NCBI GenBank assembly: GCA_002335605.1
Contig: BEDY01000004.1
Location: 1,798,001 to 1,862,000, forward strand
Source: Prillingera fragicola
Taxonomy: Eukaryota; Basidiomycota; Tremellomycetes; Trichosporonales; Trichosporonaceae
Direction of reading: 5' to 3'
Length of the DNA stretch: 64,000 nucleotides
Made by a program: the position numbers and the translations under genes. The notes under the pieces were generated by a model, which was given only the letters and a program-made list of their open reading frames with translations, was not told where the DNA came from and ran no database searches. Shown piece by piece: positions 54,770 through 64,000 of the stretch. Numbering within the stretch: the first letter of the stretch is position 1; each line of letters begins with the position of its first letter.

Positions 54770-56483
54770 ATGCTCCGCACCGCCCTCCCGCGTCTTGCCC
54801 GCCCGGCGCGCTTCACGGCTGCGACCGCCACTCAGGCGTTCCGCCCCATCTCGTCGTCGACGACCCGCAAGCTCGCGACCCCTGCCGACCCCAAGGTCGT
54901 CATGAAGTCGCAGGCATGGGAGAACCCCTTCCCGACCGACACCTTTGCCGTCCACCCCGAGAACGGTTTCCTCCCCACTGCCGACCCCCTCATCAAGCTC
55001 CCCGAGGAGTACAAGGAGATGGAGTCGCTCCTCGACCGCATGCGCCTTGAGAAGCTCGACGGATCGCCTGGTCTCCTCATGACTGGCGACTTTGGCAAGG
55101 CCGTCGAGACCGAGCTCCCCGAGTACGACCTCTCCAAGGTCACCGACCCCAAGCTGCTTAACGGTGAGTCTTGCACGGTTGGCGAACGCCACATCAATCC
55201 GGTGCCTGGGACACCTGGCCCAGCTTTGCCACCCTCACATACCATGCATGCAATGTACTAACACCCCTCAGCGCTCTACCGTGACCTCACCTTTATCGCC
55301 TCGGCCTACCTCCTCGAGCCCTGCGACATCCAGTACAGGAAGGACGGCTCCTACGGTCTCGGCCGCCAGACTCTTCCCCGCAACGTCGCGGTCCCCCTCC
55401 ACCAGGCCGCCGAGGCCATTGGCCAGCGCCCCTTCATGGAGTATGCTCTTTCGTACGCTCTGTACAACTACAAGCGCAAGGACCCCAACGCGCCGCTCGA
55501 CTACGGAAACCTCGACCTCATCCGTGCCTTCTCTGGCTACAAGGACGAGTACGGATTTATTCTTGTCCACGTCGCCATGGTCCGCCACTCTGGCAACCTC
55601 ACCTCTGCCGCTCTGAGGTCGCTCGACGCCGCTGCCGCCGGTGACCGCGTGGCATTCGTCAAGGGCATGGAGGACATGCTCTCGACCTACCAGGCGATCA
55701 ACGGTGTCATGGAGTCGATGTGGGGCCGCTCCAAGCCCGAGGGCTACCTCTCGTACCGCACCTTTATCATGGGCACCAAGAACCAGCCCATGTTCCCCGA
55801 CGGCGTCATGTACGAGGGTGTCTCGAACGAGCCCTTCAAGATGCGCGGCGAGTCGGGTGCCAACGACTCGATGGTGCCCCTCGGAGACAACCTCCTCGAG
55901 CTCACCGGCCAGATGCCCTCCAACCCCCTCACCGAGGTCCTCAAGGACTTCCGTACCTACCGCCCCCGCAACCACCAGGCATTCCTCACCTACGTTCAGC
56001 AGCGTGCCCAGGCAATTGGTATCCGCGACTTTGCCATGGGTGACCCTACCTGCGCTGCAATGTACCTGGCCAACCTCGACCAGATTCGCGCCTTCCGCCA
56101 CCGCCACGTAAGTTTTCGTGTTGTTGTTTCGTATTTCTTGTGCTGACGTCCTTTAGTGGCAGTTCACCAAGGAGTACATTCTCAAGTACTCGAAGCACCC
56201 CGTCGCGACTGGCGGCAGCCCCATTGTGACCTGGTTGCCCAACCAGCTGCGCGCGGTGCTCGAGCAGATGATCGTGACCGAGGCCGGCATCGACCGCGAC
56301 GCCCTGCAGCCCCAGCACCGCGTCATGGTCGAGGAGATCACCCTGCGTGCCGAGGCCCAGCAGCGTGTCCTCACGCGCGAGGTTGCGCGCCTGTCGATCG
56401 AGCGTGGAGAGACTTCGGTCGTCAACGACGCCGTCGAGACAAAGTACGGCAAGAAGGCCGTCAACGAGAGTGCCTACGCTTAA
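54770..56483 (+). CDS. indoleamine 2,3-dioxygenase family protein
   Basis: Exons 54770-55163, 55272-56107 and 56157-56483 (introns 108 and 49 nt) give 518 residues. The family blocks IMGTKNQPMFPDGVMYEGV, MRGESGANDSMVPLGDN, FRTYRPRNHQAFL and GGSPIVTWLPNQL are all present. By position in the IRAFRHRHWQF block, His410, the last codon of exon 2, is the expected heme ligand. The enzyme opens the indole ring of tryptophan to N-formylkynurenine, the first step of the kynurenine/NAD route. The first ~35 residues (MLRTALPRLARPARF) are Arg/Ala/Ser-rich without acids and look like a mitochondrial leader, which is not standard for IDO. A paralogue with another role is possible. Confidence 0.9.
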
Positions 56484-57865
56484 ACTAGGGTGTAAACCGG
56501 TTTCTTTGTCAGGTTTCTTTCGGGTATTTGTAGTCGTATGCATATGGATAAGTCACCAATGGATGCACAAGATGGCGCCGAGGGGACGATGCCACACTCA
56601 GATGAATTACGTAAAAATTGCCGTCTTTCACCAGAGTACTGACCTTCTACTCCGCAGTTGGTTCTTCTGCATGCATGCAAGAGTAGAGACCGGAAGAGTG
56701 CAAATGGTTAACAGCAAGCTGATGTATGGTTGCGTGTGTCTTCTTTGTGTTGGCAGTAGTACGCCCAGTTTGAGCACAACCTGTCTCGGTGCCTGCCGGA
56801 CCGCTGCTCGGACGAATGCTCACCTAGGCGATGCCAAGACCCAACGCGGCCTGCGGGACATGCGCGACGCGCCGACGTGCCGATGTGCCGTCGTGCGCGG
56901 ACATGGAGTGCGCTGAAAACATGCCGAGTTTCGAGAACCTCGCCCACTGAACCCCACAACGAGGTCGAGGACAATCCAGGTTCAAGGTGCGGCAGACGCC
57001 ACAGCCAAGCCTCTGCACGGTGACCCGAGGTCTCGACTGCAAAGACGACACTGCGCGGACCGCCGAGTGGCTGGCATCAGGGGCTCATGCATATCCAGCC
57101 TTTGACGCATTTGATTGCAGTTGTTTCGCCTTAAAGTGTAGAGGGAACGCGGTCATGAGGGGAGTAATGGCCGTCATTCCCCGTTTGATTGATTTTTTAC
57201 AAGGGAAGAGGTGACAGAGGCGCAGAGATTAGATGGATAAGATAAACCTTTGGGTCTGGCGTGAACAGTCACTACCATCTTGTCGTACATGTCATCCATC
57301 CTCGGACACAACGGAGACAGCAGCAACCTGACAAGAAGATGAGCAACATTCCTCTTGCAGTCGGGTCGGTGCCTGGACACGGATCGTCATTCAAGCTGCC
57401 CCAGCGTGTCTGCAGCTGATGCGAGCCAGCAACAACTGTATTGCTCGAGCCTTGCATCCATGTAGCTGTCGCTGTGGACGCACAGAGCCCATACCCCATC
57501 TCTAGTAGCAAGCATGCAGAGAGACACAGAGCGAGGCCGCTAAACCCGGGACAGAGGCGCTCAGGGGCCGGTTCTTGTCCCATCTCGGTAATGTTGACCA
57601 TCAACAATACTCTCTTGCTGCTGCTGCTGCTGCTGCTCTTCCCGCACATGCACGCATACGTACTTTATGGTCCAAGGCACAGAACCAACAAGCACAAGCC
57701 TCATTTTGTCAACCTCGCTGCTCGCTGCACGCTCGATACCAAGCACAGAGTGACGCCGGCGCCGCTTCCCGTCGCCTATTGTCACCTGACGGCACCCATA
57801 ACCCATAAATACTCATCCCATCCCATTCATCACTTTATCTTTATCCCATCACCAGTACCACTACA
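56484..57865. other. intergenic with CTG microsatellite
   Basis: About 1.4 kb with no gene recognised. Seven TGC units lie at 57616-57636. The last 60 bases are a typical C/T/A leader for the esterase. Confidence 0.5.
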
Positions 57866-59967
57866 ATGGTACAGCTCACTCTCGCCGCGCTCCTGCTCGC
57901 GGCCTCGAGCCTTGCGACCCCACTCACATCTAGGCAGGATGCGCAGTGCCAGACGACCTGGAACGGCACCTCGCTGACCGGCTCGCCCTCGGGCGCCGGA
58001 TGCAGGTATGCCATCCGCTACGGCAACGCTGCGCGCTGGGAGGACCCGACCCCGGCGCAGAACCAAGAGTAAGCTCTCTCCAACGCGCAAGACTAACAGC
58101 CAGCGGCGTCGACGCAGGAGGCCACCCGGCCATCTGCCCACAGTACGGCAACAACACGTCCATCACCGGCGAGCCCCTCCCGCAGGCCGAGGACTGTCTC
58201 TTTGCCGTCGCCTACACGCCAGGCAATGTGACTGCCGAGTCAAAGCTGCCCGTTTTCGTCTGGTGAGTTGTTCGTCCGGGGCTAGCGGCTGGTCGAGTGG
58301 ACCGGAGCCGGGCCGAGGTTACCAGCCATCGGCGACGCCACCCGGGTATTACTCGCTGCCCGCGTGGTACCCCGCATGGTGCCAACCGAGCTAGACGTCA
58401 CCGGCGTCGCCAGCTTAACATGCACGAGCTAACGTCTGCAGGGTGCACGGCGGCTCGTTTACCTCGGGCTCGGCCTCGGACATTGGCCTGGACGGCACCT
58501 CGCTGGCCACGACGGGCAACCTCATCGTTGTGAACGTGCAGTACCGTCTGGGTGTCCTCGGGTTCCTCCCACCCGACGCGGCGCCGAGCGCTGGCGATCC
58601 CAGCTTGGGTGTCAAGGATGTCATCCTCGTGCTCAAGCAGATTGCCGCCAACATTGGCGCCATGGGCGGTGACCCTAGTCAAGTCACTATCGGCGGTCAG
58701 AGTGCTGGCGCCAGTCTTGTGCGCGCGCTCTGGGGCGCGCCGGCCGCCAAGGGGCTTTACCGGTCCATGATCATGCAGTCCGACCCGATGGTGAGTGCGA
58801 GCGCAACGCCGTGTGATCAGAACTAATGATGCAGAACTATGGCACCCAGTCGAACGCAAACGCCGACGGCCTCCAGACTGCCGTCTTTGGCAACGCTACG
58901 CTTGGTAACTGCACGGACTGGGCTTGCTTCCAGAAGCTCCAGCTTTCCGACATTATCGCTGTGCAGTCGTACGTTGAGGGCACTGCCCCGTCGACTATTG
59001 AAGGCGTTCCCACCGGCGAGGGTGAGTCGCGGCATACGCACTTGTACTGACCCGCAGTCTACCGCCCTCAGTTTAACACGGCCACGATCCCCGAGGACCC
59101 GTTTGACTCGCTGTTCAACAACGTGTCCGACCTTTCGGTCGTGCCGCACGACACTCCCATCATGCTCACGTCGACCCGCAACGAGGCCGGCTGGCTCCTG
59201 CAAAAAGTCCTCCCCACGGCGTCGGTCGCGTCGCCCTTCCTCTACAACTCATTCATCCAGCGCCTCGTCGGCAAGGACCGCCTCAAGATCATCTCTGCTT
59301 CGGGGCTGTACAACCTCTCGAGCGCCGAGGACGGCCTGCGCATCAGCCTCGACAAGCTGATCACGGACGGTGCGTGGCGCTGTATCGCGCGCAGTGCTGC
59401 GCAGCGTTACGCTGCCGCCGGCGGATCAGTGTACGTTGGCGAGTGGACGCGCGGCGTCACCTCGCCCTCCAACTCGGTCGCTGGCGACTTTTGCAACGCC
59501 ACCGGCCGCGTGTGCCACGCCGACGACATTTTCCCCACGTTCCACTCGGCCCCCAACGCCGACCAGGACCTGACCTCTTTCGTAAGTCTCCAAGCACTAG
59601 TTTCCACTGACAATTGCAGGAGGACGGAATCAGCGCCCACTGGATCTCCTTTATCAAGACTGGCAACCCGGGTACCTCGGACGCGTGGAAAGCGTACAGC
59701 GCCAACAGCACGGCGGCCGACGTCAAGGTCCTCGGCCCGGGAGAGGTGGACGAGTGCCCGGCCGACTTTTGGGGAAGCAAGGTCCGCTGGGACTGGCAGA
59801 TTTATGGCGAGGCCGAGGCGAATGTCTCCGTCACCGACTCGGCGCCTGCGGCCAACTCGTCCAGCCCCACGGGCAGCGGTGGAGATAAGGGGAGCGGCGG
59901 TGGTAGGGCTGGCGTGAGCGTCGCTGCGGGCGTGTTTGGTGTGCTCGCTCTTGCCGTGCTTTTCTAA
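57866..59967 (+). CDS. secreted type-B carboxylesterase, probably GPI-anchored
   Basis: Exons 57866-58068, 58104-58262, 58442-58790, 58835-59021, 59058-59581 and 59620-59967 give 589 residues. One intron (58263-58441) is long at 179 nt; the others are 35-44 nt. The N-terminus MVQLTLAALLLAASSLATPL is a signal peptide. The oxyanion loop VHGGSF (about 122-127), nucleophile Ser208 in GGQSAGAS, acid Glu342 in STRNEAGW and His453 in CHADDIF form the alpha/beta-hydrolase triad. The nucleophile elbow has Gln where most relatives have Glu. A Ser/Gly-rich region and a final hydrophobic segment (VSVAAGVFGVLALAVLF) suggest a GPI anchor. It should cleave carboxylic esters outside the cell. Confidence 0.88.
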
Positions 59968-60497
59968 AGGGCAGCGCGGGACTTTGAAGGGACTAATGGA
60001 GTGTTGTGGATACAGTTGCGGTCGTGGCTGTGTTGCTGGACAATGCATTGGTCATTGCGCTGGGTCGGTACAAGGATTGACGAGACGAGCACAGCGATGC
60101 CCAGAGGGAGTAAGATCAGGAGAAGGCGAGGCGGCACACAGGCGTTCGCGCTACGTTCCTCGACCCTCACTCGCACCTTTACGAGGATCGTCGTAGCGGC
60201 GGACAGGCCATGGATGTCTCTATTTGCTCAAAGCTGTGATGGCCAGCATAGAACTGAACGCATGGCATCCAGACATCGCAACAGTGGCCAAACTATCCGC
60301 CGACTGTCATAACCACGCTCCCCTTTCAGGTGCTGCCATCACTGTAAATTGCAGAGAAAGATGGGACTATACAGGAGCTGCTATGCATAGTACGATACAA
60401 GAGCATGGGCATGGTGATGAGAGCGAAACGTTGCCGTGGTGCATGCGACGCAGGTGACGCACTTGTTAGAGCATTATCGAACACTGGCGAGAGGACT
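59968..60497. other. intergenic between convergent genes
   Basis: The 3' ends of two convergent genes; no other signal. Confidence 0.5.
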
Positions 60498-61290
60498 CTA
60501 GGAGTGCAGGGGAGAAGGCTGGAGACTCTGCGCAGCCTCAGCAAGCGCGTCAAGCCGCGCATTTGCCGACTTGAGGCTCATGCCGCCCACGAGAGACGCG
60601 AGCTCGTCGCCTGCCTCGTCGCCGGGTTTTGGCTGGGGGATGCGGATGGCCGGGATAGTGGAGTGGGGGGATTTGGTGCTGGGCTTGGGCTTGGCTTTGG
60701 GCTTCGGCTTGGACAGGGACTGGGTGCGCTCGGCGGTGCTGCAGGGGTCCGACGTCGTGTCCGCCATTGCCTGGGCGTCGTCGTCGGCACTTGGAGGCGG
60801 GGCGGAGCTGAGCGCGGTGGCAGATGGCAGCCTGGCGGGGATCTTGATCTTGAGACGCGGGTTGCTTTCAGTTGCGACCTTGGGCTTCGCGGCGGTCCGG
60901 GCAGCAGACACGCTCTTGCCGACCTTGGTCATAACACCGTCCTCAACGCGCCAGTGGAACCCGCGAGACGCCATGTCGCACAGATTGCGCGTACCCCGGC
61001 AGGCGGTACAGGACCGCCTCGTGACTGTCTTAGCTGCGCTGCTGGAGGTGCGGGTGAGCCGGAGTGGGGGGATGGTGCAGTTGAGGTTGTGGGTTTGGCA
61101 GTAGCTGCACGCGTAGGTTGTTGCGCTGGTTGTTAGTGAGAGTGGGAGGAGGTGGGCCGTACACGTAGCTGTTGCCTGTGCGGGTGAAGCCTAGTGTCGT
61201 GTGGTCCGCCGGCGGGAGGTCGCGGTCGTAGTTTGTAGAGGTTGGGGTGGAGGAGCGATACGCTGGCTTGGAGGGTACTGTGCGTGGCAT
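60498..61290 (-). CDS. zinc-cluster-like protein with expanded linker
   Basis: Exons 61163-61290 and 60498-61125 flank a 37-nt intron (GTACGG...CTAACAACCAG) and give 251 residues. The splice joins SYV to ATTYACSYCQTHNLNC. Two CX2CX6C half-sites follow, CSYCQTHNLNC and CTACRGTRNLC, separated by 22 residues, then FHWRVEDGV. This is the cysteine pattern of a fungal Zn2Cys6 DNA-binding cluster, but the middle loop is longer than the usual 5-12. Downstream there is a basic Lys/Pro repeat (KPKPKAKPKPSTK) and no fungal transcription-factor domain. It may be a small nuclear DNA-binding protein; a non-DNA-binding zinc protein is the alternative. Confidence 0.62.
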
Positions 61291-61610
61291 ACTGAGCTGA
61301 GAGAGAGAGGGGGAGTCAGAGGATGAGTGAAGAGTTGGAGTTGGATGGGATGAGTGAGTGAGTGGACGGGCGTGGGTGGAAACAAACAACATCTGTTTAG
61401 TGAGGATCGTCGACGTTTGTCATGCAACCAATGCTCTTGTCATTGTACATACCCTCATCTTATCTTCTCTGCTCACACGCCTCTGGCTCCTCGATACACA
61501 CTGGTGGCCGGTGGCTGCCAGCGACGCGGGGCTTGACACCACCAGCAGCCGAGGTAGTCACTAGAACCGACGATAGACAATCATCTTGACCTCCTGCAGT
61601 TCGAGCTCGA

Positions 61611-61934
61611 TCAACCACCATACACGCAGTAGGAAGCGGGCTTGTCCACACCCTCCTCCATCACTGGCATAGCCCCCGGCATCACAGCAACGTGACGCAT
61701 GTGATTGGGGGACGTGTCGAGCTCGCCGTCGGTCGCGGTCCTGGACGTGGTGGCGGCGGCCATCTCGAAGGCCGGGATGGCAAAGGGCTCGTAAGGGAGG
61801 GGAACGCTGAGACGACGCGGGCTGGACATTCTCAAAGGTGGTGCAGTGGGTAAGGTTTGGAACGCGTCTGGGCTGGCTGTCGTTGAGCTACTCTGTGGGG
61901 GGTGGGTAGAGTTGCCACCTGCATGTCGAGGCAT
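61611..61934 (-). CDS. hypothetical 107-residue protein
   Basis: A frame from the ATG at 61934 reads MPRHAGGNSTHPPQSSSTTA, then a Pro/Ser-rich region and an Ala/Met-rich end (VMPGAMPVMEEGVDKPASY). Codon use resembles nearby genes in the second half only. There is no domain, helix or signal peptide. It may be the last exon of a larger minus-strand gene whose upstream exons I could not join, or not a gene at all. Confidence 0.3.
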   Translation of the reverse strand: MPRHAGGNSTHPPQSSSTTASPDAFQTLPTAPPLRMSSPRRLSVPLPYEPFAIPAFEMAAATTSRTATDGELDTSPNHMRHVAVMPGAMPVMEEGVDKPASYCVYGG

Positions 61935-63368
61935 GTTATATGCCAAGTGACACTCGGTGAGGATCCTCCCCTCAGCAGTATCTATGCCTTGCTCACTACC
62001 CAGATCAAGCATCGGCCGCCGCTTAACCACGATCCCGAGGTGAAGAGCACCAGCTGACCTCGGTGATCAGGCAGCAGGAATAGCCAGGCGTCTCGGTTCG
62101 GCTTGGAGCGTCGTAGCTCTATGAAACTCACAACATGCCCAGCTAGGAGGCTTCGACGGCCGTAGTCGTGGCGAGCAGTGTTCCAGGAATGCGATGCTGC
62201 TCGGGCGATGCAATGGTGGCAAGCATCGGCGCCGGCGGGGCAAGGTGGACAGCACCTCGGTTGAGATCCCCGAGGCATTTCGCTTGCTGCTTATCAGAGC
62301 GCCGCAGATATTCGAGAACAAAAGAACTTTCGCAAAGGTGTTGCCCGGTTCAGGAGTTGCGCAAGTCCGCGTACTGGCACGTGAGATGCGTGTCGCTCTT
62401 CGCTGACTGTGCAGTTGGTGCCATTGTCTTGAGGTGCGGCTGAACTTGCCCAGTTTGAGTCGAGGACTCGGTTTGCTCGGCTGATAATGTCATATCTGTC
62501 GACATAATCATCCTGGCAAGTGGTCGGCACCATATGCTGCTGGGGGGCATGGAAGCCTCGTCCAAGACCGAGCTCGCAGCCCAGGATGTCACAGCGCTGG
62601 AGTAAGCGACGATGCGCCGGCCACAGTGATAGGTCACAGAGCTCGAGATCGCGGGAGAGCCAGCTGGCACTGGACGGCCAGTGATCACCAGCCAAGTGAC
62701 CTAACACAATGACCACGTAGCATAGCCACTCCCATGTCGTGAACGGGATGCTGATGGACGAGGGAAGACGATGGGGGAGAGGAAGAGGCAAGATGGTCAT
62801 GACATGACGAGAGAGTGGCCAGTGGATTGTCGGAATCAAAATCAGCCAACCTCTGGACGTCACTTATCATCACCTAGAACGCCACTGCCAACGATTCAGC
62901 ATGAGGACGAGCAGGTCGACGCGCTCTACAGAGCCCACATGTCATGCGCGTCGGCCTGAACGCACAGTTCGAGACTCTGGAACGTGACTGTTGCTAGGCG
63001 GCTAGTCGGCAACTTCCCACTGCAAAGTTCCCGATGTGACATGGTCGTTCCAGCCGCTAGCTATTGGAGTCTGTATCCAGCGACTCTAGACCTGCATACC
63101 GAGTGACGAAGGGAGGGAAACAAAACTGCTCGTCCAGTGCCATCCCAGGCCCTGGCTGTGCCAAAAGCAGCACTGCACCTCCCTGGCGCCAGCAGACCTG
63201 GAACACCAGTCGGCTCCTTTCCAATGTCGCCGAGGTTGCGGTGCCACAGCCTGCCTCCGCAACTGGCCAGCGGGGCATGGTCATTTTTGGTCCTATGCAT
63301 AGACCGACGCGACGTCTTAACTCGCTTCTTGTTCACTCACGTCTGCACCTTGTGTACACATCAGTACC
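61935..63368. other. unresolved region, possible minus-strand exons
   Basis: Open minus-strand frames at 61982-62278 and 62294-62863 contain hydrophobic pieces (WLCYVVIVLGHLAG; AWLFLLPDHRGQLVLF), but no consistent splicing was found. They could be parts of one membrane-protein gene ending at 61611. Confidence 0.35.
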
Positions 63369-64000
63369 ATGTCGCCACTCCTGGGAGCGTTGAACAGTCT
63401 CGACGTGACGTTTGACCTCGCGGCGGCCAAAACACCCGTCCACCTCCAGGCGCGCAGTATGGAGAAGCGAAAGTGAGTCCAGCCAGTCTCCGCATGTGCT
63501 GACCCTCCAGACTCTCAAACGGCGGCGCAGCCGGACTCGCCATCTGCTTCCTCCTCGTGTTCTCTGGGGCGTTTGCGGCCTTTTTCTGGCTGGGCGGCTA
63601 CGAATGGGCGTTGGCGAAATGGGAACGGCTCGTGGTGAAGGACAAGGAGATCAAGCCCGCCGAAGCGGCAGTGTACGACCCTTACTCTGTAGAGGCGCAG
63701 CTCGCGGCCGAACGCGACGGGCCAAGCGACGACTTGCCCCCGCCCGTGCCCGTCAAGTCGCTTGGCAACGGCGGCCTCGGCCGGATGGGCACGATCAAGA
63801 ACGCCATCGTGCGCGCCGCCACCTGGGGGCGACCCGTGGCCAGCAGTGGCGCCAAGATTGGGGCTGGGTCGTTCCAGAAACGCCAGGCTAGGGGGAGTAT
63901 CGACTCGTGCAACGAGATGGGGCTGGCTTATGATGAGGAGACGCGCGGGCTTGTGTCGGAGAGCTCCAAGTTGGAGAATGAGCGGTTTGGCGAGGAGAGA
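63369..64000 (+). CDS. single-helix membrane protein, cut by the window edge
   Basis: Exons 63369-63472 and 63511 to the edge (38-nt intron, GTGAGT...CTGACCCTCCAG) give 198 residues so far with the frame still open. A ~35-residue N-terminus ends in MEKRK, followed by one membrane helix (LAICFLLVFSGAFAAFFWLGG) and a long polar region with YDPYSVEAQLAAERD, PPPVPVKSLGNGG and a basic patch. The positive residues before the helix predict a short cytosolic N-terminus. Family not recognised. Confidence 0.7.

Noticed and set aside
55268..56107. 279-codon minus-strand open frame
   Set aside because: Antisense to exon 2 of the IDO gene and ending at that exon's borders, as expected for a shadow.

Overview
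The window looks like nuclear DNA of a basidiomycete yeast, most likely Tremellomycetes and probably the order Trichosporonales. The reasons are compact genes on both strands, very short spliceosomal introns (mostly 34-50 nt) with GT-AG borders and CTGAC/CTAAC-like branch sites a few bases before the acceptor, strong C/G third-position bias, and a large family of F-box-like proteins of the kind I associate with that order. The family-level placement is an inference; no rRNA or marker gene is present.

Layout. 0.3-10.5 kb: an array of eight F-box-like paralogues, seven on + and one on -, including one 3'-truncated copy and one copy broken by several frameshifts. A ninth member lies at 15.8-17.0 kb. 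10.8-15.4 kb: a small Cys-containing protein, a membrane-anchored cytochrome P450 and an acidic protein of unknown function. 18.5-19.7 kb: two tiny spliced genes of a Cys-rich microprotein family. 20.7-33.8 kb: a DUF4038-type glycoside hydrolase, a SnoaL-flavin monooxygenase fusion, tRNA-Gly and tRNA-Leu genes, and a self-sufficient P450-reductase fusion (CYP505/P450-BM3 type). 34.4-38.4 kb: six more microprotein genes in tandem, beside a decayed gene. 39.5-43.5 kb: an MFS monocarboxylate-type transporter and an SLC10A7/Rch1-like carrier, then a second tRNA-Gly. 44.0-51.3 kb: four tandem paralogues of a four-helix membrane protein (MARVEL-like topology). 52.0-64.0 kb: a canonical F-box protein, indoleamine 2,3-dioxygenase, a secreted/GPI-type carboxylesterase, a Zn-cluster-like protein and a truncated single-helix membrane protein at the right edge.

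How the genes work together. I see no single pathway. The metabolic genes (two P450s, FMO, esterase, IDO, glycoside hydrolase, transporters) are scattered singletons typical of a saprotrophic yeast. What stands out is lineage-specific tandem expansion: F-box-like proteins, four-helix membrane proteins and the microproteins, each with copies at different stages of divergence or decay.

The most novel item is the microprotein family: eight genes of about 39-106 codons sharing C-x(11-13)-C...C-x2-C, a G-x-N-x-G loop, and (in seven of eight) one phase-1 intron at the same place. Most of these genes are too short or too split to appear as open reading frames and had to be assembled by hand from splice sites. 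All exon structures here are read by eye and lack RNA support.
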